Of a DNA stretch of 64,000 nucleotides, positions 1-12,660 are shown one piece after another; within the stretch, counting starts at the first letter, position 1, and each line of letters opens with the position of its first letter. Both the position numbers and the translations under genes were made by a program. The DNA lies in assembly GCF_003597395.2 (NCBI RefSeq), contig NC_133770.1, positions 85,757,293-85,821,292 on the forward strand, written 5' to 3'. Source of the stretch: Chelonoidis abingdonii (lineage: Eukaryota > Chordata > Testudines > Testudinidae). The notes under the pieces are model-generated. The model was not told where the DNA came from. It made no database searches and saw nothing but the letters and a program-made list of their open reading frames with translations.

Positions 1-299
1 CCCCCGCCCCAACCTGGCTCCATCCCCGCTACTCAACCGAGACTCCCCCATGGCAAGCAGGAAACACATCTCTCTGAAGTCTTCACTCCCTTGTACCCAA
101 ACGTTTGTATTTGTTACTTCCCTCTTCCTATAACCTGACTCATCCAGAGTGCATGGAGTACAGGACATCTGTGTTACAGTGGAGCTGGGTTTCACAATGG
201 TTAGAGGGTGGAGTTTGTGACAGGGCCAGTGACAGAAACCATAAACTGTGTCTGTTCCAAACTATTGAAAGTTTTAAGTTTGAGACACAGATCCGCTGA

Positions 300-850
300 C
301 CCCTGTCCAATAGATGCACCCCACTTCTGAGGACAGTGAGGTGTCAGAGCTTGTAGTGTTTCTATGCCATACTGTACACATTTTCTGGTCAGGCATGAAA
401 CCCTCCAATTTCCCAATGAATGTCCTTCCCAAACTTACTAATAACTTCCGTATTGTCACTGTAGCGATTATTCAGATGCTCCTCAAATCAGAGAAAACTG
501 TCACAGCTCCTGGACACAAATCTCGGCTGTGGTCCAAATTTGCTCCTATGCATTGTCTGAGGTGCACAGGAGGAATAAAGCCCACATCATTTCTGCCACA
601 ATGAACCACCACCATGTCTGGTAGATCACAACCTCTTAAGTCACTGGTTAGAGGCTGCAGAGTGGGCAAAAAATATGATGCCAGTGCAGGCCACCTCTCC
701 CAACCCAAATCAGCCTGTAGTCAGCAATCCCCGTGCCATGGCATATTCCTTGCTCTTCCACAAACTTCTGCAACCTCGTGATCTAGGAGTCCCCCAGAAT
801 TCCCATGTTGGCAATCCTGGCAGTCCACATATTTCTTTTCCTTCAGTGAA
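300..850 (-). pseudogene. Decayed SGNH-hydrolase-like ORF, probably retroelement-derived
   Basis: Read on the minus strand with frame changes, the stretch gives three ordered SGNH-hydrolase blocks. Block I, ILGDS, has its GDS at 786-794. Block III, VVVHCGRND, has its GRND at 586-597. A Gly-Val-His-Leu block at about 309-322 resembles the catalytic Asp-x-x-His block, with the Asp replaced. A continuous 78-codon frame covers the middle (472-708), and stops and shifts break the rest. SGNH domains occur in ORFs of several vertebrate retroelements. A decayed cellular esterase is the alternative. It is not the ORF1 of the CR1 at 54.6-58.5 kb, whose block III reads LHVGTNDTA. Confidence 0.5.
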
Positions 851-1690
851 CAAGGTACCTGTGTTGTCAGTCCCAAACCTCCATGCTACGTGTCTTTGGA
901 AACATCACAGTAATTTCCCATGACATCAGAAAGTGGCCACTCCCCCTCCCTTCCCTACCACTGCCTAGTCAAATACACATTTTTCACAAACAGCCAGTCC
1001 AAGGCTTGACTGCCAACAGTCCTCATTTCCCGCCTCAACCCCTGTGCTTGTCCCCCTGTCCTTCTCCTCCACTAGCCCACAAAGTCCTCTTGCTCCTCCC
1101 CACCTGATATAACAGAAATGAGGGCTAGATTGGCTTCTGCCTAGTCGACTGTGTTCACAGCAAACCTCTCCATAAAATAAAAACATGCTATAACAGAGAC
1201 AACTTACACTCACTAACGTGAGTTATTACATCTTTATTGACTAGGTGTACAAAGGTTTGGCCTAGAAACATCAGTGGCGGGGTTTTCCTCGCAGGCAGCA
1301 GGTATGTGAGTTGTACTGAAATACGTTGTGAGGTTGGGAACACCCACAAGCAGCCTTTCAGTTACAACAGTGCAGAAGCCAGACAGTGTTGATGGCCCAT
1401 TAAGGGAAATACACACACTCACAAGGATTACCCCAGGAACTATACAATGGGAACCTCTCAGAGATAGCACATACACAGTGGAGGCTGTTTGACTCTCCTC
1501 ACAGCAAAGGATCTTTCCAGCAAGATGAAGGAAGCTCTAAAAGGGGGAAATGACCTCATCGCTTTGAGCTCACTCCCCCCACAATCGAACACCCAAAAAC
1601 ACATCTTGAAGACAAAGATTGTGACTGGGGAGGTAGTCCCAGGCAGGAAAGGAGGAATCTCAGCCTGTGTATGGAAGATTGGTGAACTGT
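851..1690. other. No gene recognised
   Basis: The stretch contains C-rich runs near 930-1100 but no convincing exon or named repeat. It may be the 5' part of the retroelement that carried the SGNH ORF. Confidence 0.3.
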
Positions 1691-2530
1691 TGTGCATCAG
1701 GATGAGACACTGCTTGATTCAAATCCTGTCTAGTTTATATAACTTAGATTGCAATTTTGTTTCATTTCTTAGGTAATCTACTTTGATCTGTACACTTATT
1801 ACTTATAATCACTTAAAGTCTATCTTTCTGTAGTTAATAAATCTGTTTTATATTTTAACTAAAAACAGTGTGGTTTGAGTGAAGTGCATAAAAAAAAAAT
1901 CTTACACAGGTTTTTGTTAACCGAGCTATCTCCTCTCAATATCCAGGGAGGGGCAGACTGGATTATACATTTGCACTGGTCAGGCTTCTGACAAGAGCAA
2001 GACAGTACAGTTCTGGGTTCCTAGGCTGGGGAGCTGGGGAGGAACTGGCTGGAGCCTCTCTATTGTTGGTTCATGAGTGGCTGGTGAAAGCATTCATATA
2101 ACACAGCTGGGTGTATCCCTGACTGTGAAAGTTTGAGTAAGTGCAAGACCTGGAGGGGTTTGCAGATTGTCACTAATAATCACAGTGTGAGAGGGAGCCT
2201 AGGTTAGTTAGACAAAGGGGTAAGTGGTACCCCAGTTCCAAGTTGCACCCTAAGAATGCATCTCACAGCTGGGCAGTATAAGATGCACATTTCTGGGGGA
2301 AAGTCTGGGACTGGGAGTTTTCTGGTGTTGCCTGCAGTGTAATTTTAAGAGTGGCTAGCTATAGCACTCACACATAGCTGGGAGTGATTTACATGCTAGA
2401 GGCTGTGTGTGAGCAGTGGTTGCTCTCATAGCAAAGTAACGTCAGAGGCATCCCAGGTTGGAGAATTGAGTTGACACAGCTGTCCATCAGTCCAGATTGT
2501 ACCCTGAGTAATGTCATACCTTTAAACATC
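1690..2530 (+). repeat. LTR-like interspersed repeat
   Basis: The segment around 1838-1875 contains AATAAATCTG followed by an AT-rich run and the phrase ACAGTGTGGTTTGAGTGAAG. This resembles the R/U5 polyadenylation region of LTR elements that are common in turtle DNA. No coding region is attached and the ends are not defined. The call is tentative. Confidence 0.3.
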
Positions 2531-3870
2531 AGGTAAACAACTGAGTAAAATAAATCCTTTCATTTTCATCAAAGAAAGGTTCTTCTGAAAATAAGAGACT
2601 AATATTTTGCCTCCAAAGGAGAGAGACTTTAAAGGTTTTGATTGTTTGTTTTGCACAATCATTCAATTTCAGTTTCAGTATAAAGACTTGTTTTAATTTC
2701 TTGTTCTTTCTTGTGTTCCATCAGTAAACTTTAAACTTCACAATAAACCCAAGACCCCTGTATCACTGTTTTTTCTGTTGGACAGTGAAAGAATTTAGAA
2801 CACCTTAAACTCTTCTGACCCTTGAAATTTAACACACTTCCTCCCAAAATATTGCTCTTATGGGGTGTGCAACTTTTTTGACAATGAGTAAAACAGTATT
2901 AGTGTCTTTTCATTCTTGTCATGGTAAAGGGCTGATGAGCAGCTTTGGAGAAGGGGAGTGGTGCTGTTTAAATTTTTCATACCAACTTTGCAAGGCTGGT
3001 TTAAATGCACGTCCTTTGCCCAGATGCCATGACAATGAGCACTTTAAAAAAAACCCACAAAGCTCTTATTAGAGAGAAGCCAAGAGATGTTCTCCCTAAA
3101 ACTACAGCCCAAGAGCCGAATGGAATTGCAGTTCTCTTCAACTGAAATGCCGTGCTGCTCTGGCTGTGAGAGAAAACAGTGACATCCAGTGGTGAGATAG
3201 GGGAGCTGGTTGGTGCTAACTGTTCCATGGAGGTTTTTAAGCTTTGTTACAGTCATAGGAGTTGGACTAGAAATGACTAAAACAAGCTGGACTTTCCCTA
3301 TGGTTCTAGTGAGAATAGTCAGCGCACAAGCAGGAGTGAATCACTGGGGAGTTGCAGTGTTAAATGGGCCTTAGAGGGACAAGAAGAGGAACAAATCAGT
3401 TACCTGAGGGCTACATTACTTGTCCATTTTTTTATGCCTCAAGAACTGTGTGTTTAAAAGTGAGATTTGAAACTCCTGCACCAAGGCTGACTTGAGGTTT
3501 TGAAATACCTAATGCCTCTTTGTGTGTGTTATCTTAACAGCCCAGTGCTGCATCCATGCCCATCATCCAAACTGAAAATAAATACCCCCACTTGGTACGT
3601 GTCCCAGAAATGCTGCTGAGGCAGCAATGTGGGAACTGCCAAACATGACACACACAGAGCCAACAGGATACGATTCCCATGAAAGCGTAACGGATGTATT
3701 TCTCAGTGAACAGCTGGATCCTAGATCTTTCTGGAAAAAATTCCATGCAGCGTTCAGCCCTGGAGCCTGAAGCAACTGACTGTAGCATCAAAGATGTCTG
3801 AGTCTGGGGCATGGAGACCAAGGAAGAAGGTGGTGAAGGAATTCTCTCCAAGTGAGTCTTCCAGCGGGGG
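2531..3870. other. Unassigned intergenic sequence
   Basis: Nothing with coding potential was recognised. Open frames here are short and overlap each other on both strands. Confidence 0.4.
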
Positions 3871-3929
3871 TAGGCAGATTTGTCATTGAATTTAAGCCCA
3901 GAAGGGATCATTAGATCATCTAGTGCAGT

Positions 3930-4262
3930 GGTTCTCAAAGCCAGTCCTCCGCTTGTTCAGAGAAAGCCCCTGATGGGCCAGGCTGGCGTGTTTACCTGCC
4001 GCGTCTGCAGGTTCGGCCAATCGCAGCTCCCAGTGGCCGCGGTTCGCTGCTCCAGGCCAATGAGGGCTGCAGGAAGTGGCAGCCAGCATATCCCGCGGCC
4101 TGTGCAACTTCCCACAGCCCTGTATTGGCCTGGAGCGGCGAACCATGGCCACTGGGAGCCACGATCACCTGACCCTGCGGATGCGGCAGGTAAACAAACC
4201 AGTCTGGCCTGCCAGGGGCTTTCCCTGAACAAGCAGCAGACCGGCCAGTGGTTTCCCCAGGA
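3930..4262. mobile_element. GC-rich hAT-type MITE, 3' end lost, inside a CR1 tail
   Basis: The left end, CAGTGGTTCTCAAAG, is the Charlie-like hAT terminus. The interior is a long imperfect palindrome: GTTTACCTGCCGCGTCTGCAG near 3990 pairs with its complement near 4180-4200, and AATCGCAGCTCCCAGTGGCC near 4019 pairs with its complement near 4150. The matching right terminus is missing. The left flank, 3886-3929, reads like the 3' end of a CR1 (CAGAAGGGATCATTAGATCAT), so the MITE appears to sit in an older LINE. Confidence 0.65.
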
Positions 4263-4440
4263 ATTGAAATTAGGGAGGGTGTTTGAATTTACGGGGTGGG
4301 GTGTCAGGACCAATGATTATATAAGAGACATGAATAAAGTAAATGTTTTGTTAGGATGATGGAAGTTACACCAAAACATATAACAGGTCTAGATTTAAAA
4401 AAAAACTATATGTTTTTAGAAATGTATTTAATTTAAATTG

Positions 4441-5800
4441 ACTTTTGAAAAGTAAGCCATCATGGGATAAGAGGGAAGTCCTCTCATGGATCAGTAACTG
4501 GTTAAAAGATGGGAAACAAAGGGTAGGAATAAATTATCAGTTTTCAGAATGGAGAGAGAGAATCGTGGTATCCTGGGGTGTACTGGACCATTACGTTCAA
4601 CATACTCAGAATGACTGGAAAAATGGTAAACAGTGAGTGGCAAATCTGCAGATAATCAAAACTACTCAAGATAGTTATAGTCCCAGGCAGAACTGCGAAG
4701 AGCTACACAGGGATCTCACAAAACCGGTGCGTGGGAAACAAAAAATGGCAGATGAAATTCAAGTGATATTGCAAAGTAATGCAGCATTGGAAAACAATCT
4801 AACTTACACAAAGAAGTGAGTCTCTGAATTAGCCTTACCACTCGAGAAAAGAGATCTTGGATCATGTGAAGTTCTGAAATGTCACTCAATGTGCATGTGC
4901 AGTCAATGATTCCAACATTCTATTTGCTTTTTAAAAGAACAGGAGTACTTGTGGCACTTAGAGATAACAAATTTATCTGAGCATAAGCTTTTGTGGGCTC
5001 CAACACTTCATCGGTATAGCCGACGAAAGCTTATTGCTCAATAAATTGTTAGTCTCTAAGGTGCTACAAGTACTCCTGTTCTTTTTGGATACAGACTAAC
5101 ATGGTGCTACTCTGGAAAATCTTTGCTTTTTTAAGAAGGGGTAGAACATAAGGACAGAAATATATCATTGCTCTATAAAAATCCTGTACGGTACAACATT
5201 GAATATGTGTGCAGATCTGGTCACCCCATCCAAAAAAATATATTGGAAATGGAAAAGATACTGGATGGGCAACTAACATGATAAGGGTATGAAACAGGAG
5301 AGAATTAAATGAACTGGAATTTTCGCTTAGAAAAGAAGATTAAGAGGGGACATATAGAGGTCTATAAAATCTTGACCGGTGTGAAGAAAGCGAATAAGGA
5401 CAATGTTGTTTAATCCTTCACATAACACAAGACTAGCAGTCACCATGAAATTAATAGGCAGCAAGTTTTAAAAAAACAAAGGAAGTACTCTTTCACACAT
5501 ATAAGTCACCGTGGAACTCTTTGCAGGGGTGCTGTGAAGCCAAACACTATAAAGGATAAAAAGACTAGTAAATTCCTGGAGAATACTCATCAGTGGCTAG
5601 TCAGCCAGTGGAAAGGATGCAACCCATGCTCTGAGTGTCCCTAATCTGTTGCCAGAAGCTGGAATGGGCCAAACAGGGATGATCACTTGATGATTACCTG
5701 TTCGCTTCATTCCCTCTGACGCCTGCCTTGCCACTGTCGGAAGATGGATACTGGGCTCTCAGATGCACCACTGGTTGACCAGCATGGCATTCTTAGTAAA
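4441..5800 (+). mobile_element. CR1/L3-type LINE 3' portion
   Basis: The reading frame at 4445-4600 gives reverse-transcriptase-like WISNWLKDGKQRVGI. Downstream lie the phrases AAATGGCAGATGAAATTCAA (4743) and GATGATCACTTGATGATTACC (about 5678), which are typical of the 3' part of these LINEs in reptiles. It ends near 5791. Stops and deletions break it and a foldback repeat (4929-5105) interrupts it. Confidence 0.6.
4929..5105. repeat. Foldback interspersed repeat
   Basis: The opening AAAGAACAGGAGTACTTGTG at about 4934 reappears inverted at about 5063-5088, giving arms of about 45 bp. The centre holds a second shorter foldback around CGAAAGCTTA and TAAGCTTTTG. It is inserted in the LINE at 4441-5800. 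The family is widespread in amniote genomes, and I do not assign a name. Confidence 0.65.
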
Positions 5801-5984
5801 ATTAATTATAGTATGAAATGTTTAGTACGAAACTCCCAACATAATAACCTCTCAAAGATAGCAACAGGTGAGATAACAACCTTGACAAATACTTCATTTT
5901 AAAATCTTGGCTACTAGGAAACGTATTTATATAAGTTTCCCATTCCCAGTCACAAATCTAGCATCTGGAGCAAGTCACAAAATA

Positions 5985-6560
5985 TAGTCACCACACAATG
6001 TTTATTTAACGTGCCCTCTTATTACGTCAGAGCTGCTTTCCGTGAGTACACCTCCAGGTGCGGCAGAAGGCACCTTGCTCATTTCTCCAGCTGTTCATGT
6101 TCCTCTGGTCACGGCTGTCGTGTGCCACTGTTTACTCCACCAATCTGTTGCCATGGCCCTGCACAGGCACTTTCTGCTGCCACCTGCCACTGTGACCTCT
6201 GCGAGTTGGTCCTTGATTTCCCCCAGCTCGTCATGATTTCAGCTGAGCTCTCAGAGCGGGACGCTCGCTACTAGTGCAGTTGGCTGTCTTTACACAAAAA
6301 CCTGTCCCGCAGGAACACTGTTCCCAAGGGACTAATCGACTTAGACCTGATTATCGTTGCATTTCAGCTGCAGTGGTCACTTAACAGAACAAAAGACTAT
6401 CTATGGAGCCTAATCAGCTCTGTCTTTAAACAGTGGAGAGGGACAGGTCCCCACCCTCTCTTTTGATGCCCTCAATCAGCACAGGCTAAGTACAGTTCTA
6501 CTGCCCTTTACTCATACAATAAGAAAAACATTTCATTCCCACCCCCCACCCCCCCATTCA
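5985..6560. repeat. Probable interspersed repeat, unclassified
   Basis: The text around 6190-6560 (for example GAGTTGGTCCTTGATTTCCC) looks like a recurring reptilian repeat. The overlapping open frames of 87 and 64 codons show no known domain. The call rests on recognition of phrases only. Confidence 0.3.
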
Positions 6561-6794
6561 ATGATTTGTAACCCAACCCCAGCCATAATCTATCACTTGG
6601 GTGACACAGCTCTGTTTGTTGGATACCTAGGTAGATTAGGTGTGAATGTAAATACAATCTGGTCCTGAAGCCTTTTCCCCCAGTTCATCATTAGCTGTCA
6701 GGGACAGCTCATTTAGACTTTGCTTACAAATCATCATTTGAAATTATTAGGTTGGCCAACATCAGGGAAATGAATGCACTGACATTGTCATAAA

Positions 6795-6894
6795 AAACAA
6801 TGGGGACGGGGTAGGGGGGTAATAGGAGCCTATATAAGAAAAAGACCCCAAAATCAGGACTGTCCCTATAAAATTGGGACATCTGATCACCCTA
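6795..6894 (-). mobile_element. GGTGACCAGA-type MITE, copy 1 (one end lost)
   Basis: The copy contains GGGGTAATAGGAGCC, ATAAGAAAAAGACCCCAAAA and GGACTGTCCCTATAAAATTG. It ends GACATCTGATCACCCT. The same order is seen at 20120-20238. Two more copies in the opposite orientation lie at 15545-15668 and 36469-36579. Only the right terminal repeat remains. Confidence 0.7.
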
Positions 6895-6953
6895 GCTGTT
6901 TACCTGGGCTGAAAGGCTTGCTCCCAGCTGCAGTGTAGACATACCCTAAGACT
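6895..6953. mobile_element. Harbinger-type MITE end fragment
   Basis: The stretch ends GTGTAGACATACCCTAAG, the terminus shared with the Harbinger elements and MITEs elsewhere in the window. It abuts the preceding MITE directly. Confidence 0.5.
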
Positions 6954-8330
6954 TTTGTGGGCCAGATCCGTAGCCTGAGCAAACCAGCGTAACTCCACTG
7001 AAGTCAGTAGCCCAACTCAGGAAATCAGAAGTCAGTGGCACTACAACTGTTCATCTCTGTTGAGGATCTGGCCGTGTAACTTCATCTATTGCATATACAT
7101 ACACCTCAGGCTTCACCTTCCCATCAACCTCTTACAAGCCCACAGCCAGCAGAGCAGCGTACTCAGCGGCCCAAAGTCTGGCATGACGTCTACATATTGT
7201 TTTAATAACAGGTGCTGCCATAAATGTTACTAAAGTCCAAAGCTCTTAGTTGAAATGTAACTTCCATAACGATTTTACTAGGAAAGAGCAGAGATGTGTG
7301 TCTGTTAGCTAGTGCACCTTTGGTTAAAACTGAGCATAGTGAACAACAGCTGTCTTCTATCTGTTTGAGTGTTAGTACTGTCACACAGCTGAGAAAAGAT
7401 CAAAAAGTGATGTGTGCATCGACTCCCAGCAGATGGGATACATCTGTTTTGGACAGTTGCCGTTAAGCAATCCTCAGTGCAGCCAGGCTTCATGCTTTAA
7501 AGTGATCTTGGTGTATTTAATGGAGGCCCAGAATCCTGGGCTGGCCTCAGAAATTAGTGACAAAGGCCCAGCTCCACAAAGGGATATAAGTGTTGCAACT
7601 CTCAGCATCACAGCAAAATCACAGGAACAGCACTTTGATTCACGATGTCTGCATTAGGCAGCTGGGATACCTGCACGCTGAATGGGGGGAGAGAGGCACC
7701 TTACAATGCAATCCACAAAAGCCAGCAGGCAGGGCGGGAGGCAGCTCAGCTATCTGCCAACCAGTGGGGCATGGGCGGTCCATATAAGAGGCTTGGGGAG
7801 GCTCCTAAAAAGAGGTTGGCAATGCAGACAGGCAAATGCTATGGATGCAGAGCAGGTCACTTCCCTTTGGCACCATGCCGGCCCACCACTTTGGGAGTGC
7901 AGGAAGCAAAACTCTTGAGAAGTGCGGGCAGGGCACTAGTGCCTGGACCGTGGCCCTACCCATAAACTGCCCTGCCCCTGTTCTGCCTTTTTCCTCTAAG
8001 TGCAGTCTTCCCACTACTTGCTCCTCTCTGCTGCTCCTCTGCTTCCTCTCAGGTGACGAGGCGGAATGGGGGCAGGCCCTTGGTGAAGCAGAGTCATGAT
8101 CTAGGCACGGGTGGGCGCCCCACTTCTAGGGAGCTTTTGGCACTCGCATATAAGCCTCCCTCAATGGAAAACATGCATGCCACCTATGCAGAGGAGGAGG
8201 GGGAGGTAGTTCCTCCCCTGTCTCAGAGGTAGGTGCCCATCTCTGCTAGCAATCCACGAATGAGAATCAGCTGTCTGGAATGAGGCAACTTAGGCATCTA
8301 AGTTGTTTCTTGGGGGAATGAATTAGGCAC
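6954..8330. other. Repeat-rich stretch without a gene
   Basis: Open frames overlap on both strands at 7590-8100, none with a recognisable domain. Phrases such as GGCAATGCAGACAGGCAAA suggest dispersed repeat DNA. No exon was recognised. Confidence 0.35.
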
Positions 8331-8369
8331 CTCCCTTAGGCTGTATAAAATGGCTGGTAGAGGTGGTGG

Positions 8370-8530
8370 TACTCACCCATTAACCCAGTGGTTAAAGCAC
8401 TCACCTGGGAGGCAGGAGACCCCTGTTCAAATCCTTCCCTGCCCCCACAAACAGAGAGGAAAGTTGAACCGGCATCTGCCGCACCCCTTGCTGACTGCTC
8501 TAACCACTGGGCTAAAAGGTATAAGGTGGA
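8370..8530 (+). repeat. tRNA-derived SINE-like repeat
   Basis: A box-A-like stretch, CAGTGGTTAAAGCACTCACC, is followed by a box-B-like GTTCAAATCC (about 8424-8433) at the spacing found in tRNA-derived SINEs. An inverted AACCACTGGGCTAAA follows near 8503. Confidence 0.5.
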
Positions 8531-9079
8531 TTCTTCTAGCAGTGGTCCTGCACGCACAAAAGGGCTGAATGCTTCTCGTCCCAGGCTGTGTGAATTGCTC
8601 TGGGGCTTAGGCAAGAGAGAGGCATCTGGATACCTAGAGGAAGGCAGTAGGATGTCCACAGGCAAAAACTAAAGCCTGGTCTACACTATGCATTTATACC
8701 GAATTTAGCAGAGTTAAACCGATTTAACCCTGCACCTGTCCACACAACAAAGCCCTTCATATCGATATAAAGGGCTCTTAAAATCAATTTTGATACTCCT
8801 CCACGATGAGGGGAGTAGCACTGAAATCGGTATTGTCATGTCGGATTAGGGTTAGTGTGACCACAAATCGACGATATTGGCCTCCGGGCAGTATCCCACA
8901 GTGCACCACTGTGACCGCTCTGGAAAGCCATCTGAACTCAGATGCACTGGCCATGTAGACAGGAAAAGCCCCGCGAACTTTTGAATTTCATTTCCTGTTT
9001 GGCCAGCGTGGAGAGCTCACCAGCACAGTTGACTAATGCAGAGCTCACCAGACAGGTAACAATGTCAGTCTCCTGAGAA

Positions 9080-11130
9080 CAAAAAGAAGCTCCAGTAATC
9101 AATGGACCGCACGGGAGGTATGGATCTGATCGCTTCTATGGGGGTGGAGAGAGTTCTGTGCTAACAGAACTCCTTCCAAAAGACGAATGAAAAAACATTT
9201 GAAAAATTCCAAAGGCCAGATGCAGAGAGAGCACACCAGGGACTCAGTGCAGTGCCGTGTGAAAGTTAAGAAGCTCAGACAAGCCTACAGAAAACCAAAG
9301 CAGCAAACAGAAGGTCTGGAACAGGGCCGAAAACATGCTGCTTCTACCGCTGAGCTCCAGCAATTCTAGGGGGACCGCCACCAGTGCCGCCACCCTGTCC
9401 ATGGATTCCGAGGTGGGAGGTATCTCAGCCATGGCTGGGATTCTGCGGACAGGGAAGATAAGGAGGAGGAAAAGGGACGAGCGGTGCAGAGAGCACACAG
9501 CACCTTCTCCCCAAAACCAGGAGCTTTTTCTCACCCTGACGGAATTACTCTCCAGTCCTCCCAAGCCACATCCCACACAATGCAAGCTATGACAGGGACC
9601 TCTGGTAAGTGTACCTGAGAAGTAAACATGGTTTAAAGCAAGCGTTTTTTTAATGAATGAGTGCCCTGAGGACTGTGGATCATTTGCGGCCAGTCAGTTA
9701 TTGGAATAGAGGTCTGTTAACATGTCTGGGGATGGACAGAATCCCCCAGGGACCTCCATGAAGCTCTCCTGGAGGTGACTGCCAAAAGCCTTGCAAGAAT
9801 GTTTCTGGGAGGGCAGCCGTTATTGCCTGTCCTTCCAACTGGTAGGACACTTGATCATTGTCAGTGCATGTAGCAAAGGTAGATCTGGGTATCATTGGCA
9901 GAGACAAAGCTAGGTGCGTAATCGCCCGGTGTTGGTTGGCTCAGACATCATTGGCTATCCGCTGGTTATCCTGGAGAGTGATCTTTCTGGTATCGGTGAA
10001 ATTTGGCAATTGGGACATAATTGGCCATTCTAAATCTCGGGTGTGTGTGTCCTTTGTAGAAGGGAGGAATCTTTCCAGAAGTCGGCCTGTTGTTGCACGG
10101 AATAAGTCAGACAGAAGCCATCGTGCGTACGCGGGGCTGGGAAGAGAAAGAGAGAGGTCTCTTGCAGGCATAGCGGGGGAAGGAGGGAGTGATTGGCGCT
10201 GAGCTTTTTTGCTTTTGGCTAGGGGATCTTCCTGCTACCAGCCATGTCGGCGGGGGGAGGGAAGGGGGGTTTAGCAGTGATCTTCCATGATACAGCCACG
10301 CGGTGGGGGGAGGTAAAAGCGATCATCGCACAGAATTGGATGAGGGAGTGGTTTCTGCTGCTGCCATGTTACAGGAAAGAAGCAGCACTGAACGGATTTG
10401 CTTGGTATTTGGGAAGGAGGGCACTGTGTATATGAAGGCTGCAGAAGCCGAAAGACAATGGCTACCTGATGCATGCAAGCTGAATTCTGATGCCGGACCT
10501 GCATCTGTCAGATCTCTAACACCAGAGCCACAGCACTCAATATTAAGATGCAAAATGCGACCTTGTAGTGAAATCACATGTGCTGTGTAAGGTGAATAGT
10601 GTTGTTCACCATGAAAGAGTATAACCATTGTCTGTAAAATGTATCTTTTTAAACACTTCTCTCCCATTTTTCCCTCCCTCATGCAGCTGCAAATTTTTCA
10701 ATGCCTCCTACACCATCCAAGACTATCTCAGATAAGGCGGCGGAAAAAAGACGCAAGACGAAAGTCCTCGGAATCATGGAAGTGACCCGCAATGAAGGAG
10801 CTCATCTGAATGAGTGGAAGGATGTGGTATCAAATTACAGGAAAAGATGCCAGGGAATGTGAGGACAGGAGGGACCAACAGGAGATAGGAGGACGAACAT
10901 GAGGAGAGAGAGATGTTCGAGATGAGAGGTGGCGGCAGGAAGATCAGAGGTGTAGGCAAGAAGATCAGCGGTGCGGGATGCAACGCTGGGACGCTGCATG
11001 ATCAAACTGAAATGCTCCGACATCTGGTGGAGCTTCAGGAAAGCCAGGATCACAGAGTGCGCTGCAGCCCCTGTGTAACCACCCTCACCACTCACCATGT
11101 TCCATATCTTCCTCACCCAGACGTGTAAGA
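9080..11130 (+). pseudogene. Myb/SANT-like DNA-binding protein of Harbinger A, broken
   Basis: In Harbinger elements a Myb/SANT-like protein binds the element ends and brings the transposase to DNA. At 9187-9330 the frame reads HTRDSVQCRVKVKKLRQAY, the helix typical of that domain. A second block at 10690-10860 reads DKAAEKRRKTKVLG and corresponds to the C-terminal part. About 1.1 kb between them looks like an intron plus insertions. Stops and shifts occur throughout, so it is not functional. Confidence 0.7.
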
Positions 11131-11424
11131 CGTGTAGGGAGGTGTGCACCCGCCCACTCCACCCTGGACAGCCCAACCAAAAAGCTGTCATATATTTGAA
11201 ATTTTTTAAGTGGCCTTTTCCTTCCCTTCCTATCCTCCCAACACACCCTGGCTACCTTGCCATCTCTCCCTCTTTAATAATGATTAATAAGAATACATGA
11301 TTTTAAACGATAGTGACTTATTTCCTAAGCAAGTTGTAATCGAATGGGGAGGGTGGTGCTTACAGGGAAGAGTCAATCAAGGGGGGAGGGAGTCATCAAT
11401 GGAAACGAACACAGCAGTCTACAC

Positions 11425-12660
11425 CGTACCTGGCCCAGGATGAACTTGTTTTCAAAGATCTCTGATGGGCAACACTTCCTGTGTGCTCTTCAAATGCCTG
11501 GTGTCTGACTGCGTGTAATCAGCGGCCAGTGATTTGCTCAGCCTCCACCCCACCATAAAGGTCTCCCCCTTACTCTCACAGAGATTGTGCAGCACACAGC
11601 AAGCCAAATAACAAAGGGACACTGTTTGGCTGGGTCTGAGCGAGTCAGTAATGTGCGCCAGCGCCCTTTAAACGGCCAAATGCACATTCTACCACCATTC
11701 TGCACTTGCTCAGCCTGTAGTTAAACAGCTCCTGACCCCTGCCCAGGCTGCCGTGTGATGGCTTCATGAGCCATGGCATCAAGGGGTAGGGCGGGTCCCC
11801 CAGGATAACTACAGGTATTTCACACTCCCAACTATTATTTTCTGGTCTGGGAAGTAATTCCCGTTGCTACAGCCGTTTAAACAGAGTAGTGTTCCTGAAG
11901 ACTCAAGCGTCATGAACCCTTCCGGCCATCCCACGTGGATGTTGGTGAAATATCCCTTGTGACCCACAGTGCTTGCAGCACCATTGAAAAGTACCCTTGC
12001 GGTTTATGTATGGGCCCTGGCACCCGGTGCCAAGATAGGATATGGGTTCCATCTATCGCCCACCACAGTTAGGGAATCCTATGCAGCAAAGCCGTCCACT
12101 ATGACCTGCACATTTCCCAGAGTCACTACCTTTCGTAGCAGCAGCTTAATGATTGCTTTGGCTACTTGCATCATAGCAGCCCCCAAGATTTTCCCACTCC
12201 AAATTGATTCCTGACTGACCGTAGCTGTCTGGCATTGCAAGCTTCCAGAGGGCTATTGCCACTCGCTTTTCAACTGTGAGCTGCTCTCCCTTGGTATTCT
12301 GGTGTTTCAGGCAGGGGAAAGCAAGTCACAAAGTTCCGTGAAAGTGCCCTTACGCATGCAGAAGTTTTGCAGCCACTGGGAATCATCCCAAACCTGCAAA
12401 CTATGCAGTCCCACCAGTCTGTGCTTGTTTCCCGGCCCAAAATGGCATTCAATGGCTAGAACCAGCCCCATACCTCAAGACCTCCAAAGCGCAGGGTCCC
12501 GCAGTTTGAGAGATCTGTGTCCATGTCCTCATCACTCCGTCCTACTCAGTGCTGCCAGAGCCACCTCCCCTCTCTTGGCTTTGCAGGTCCTGGTTCAGCA
12601 TAGACTGCACGAGAATGCGCGAGGTGTTTACAATGTCCATGATTGCTGCTTGAGCTGAGC
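11425..12660 (-). pseudogene. Harbinger DDE transposase of element A, broken
   Basis: Read on the minus strand, fragments match the transposase of element B in order. The N-terminal part carrying VNTSRILVQ lies near 12620. A central part with GMAGRVHDA lies near 11930. FNYRLSKCRMVVECAF, holding the last catalytic Glu, lies near 11690. A C-terminal remnant lies near 11440. Frameshifts and stops separate the blocks. The nuclease is inactive. Confidence 0.7.

Noticed and set aside
3880..4359. 159-codon open frame, plus strand
   Set aside because: It lies on the GC-rich palindromic hAT MITE, which gives long frames on both strands.
8388..8440. Possible tRNA gene
   Set aside because: Box A- and box B-like phrases are present, but no acceptor stem or full cloverleaf can be drawn. 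A SINE fits better.
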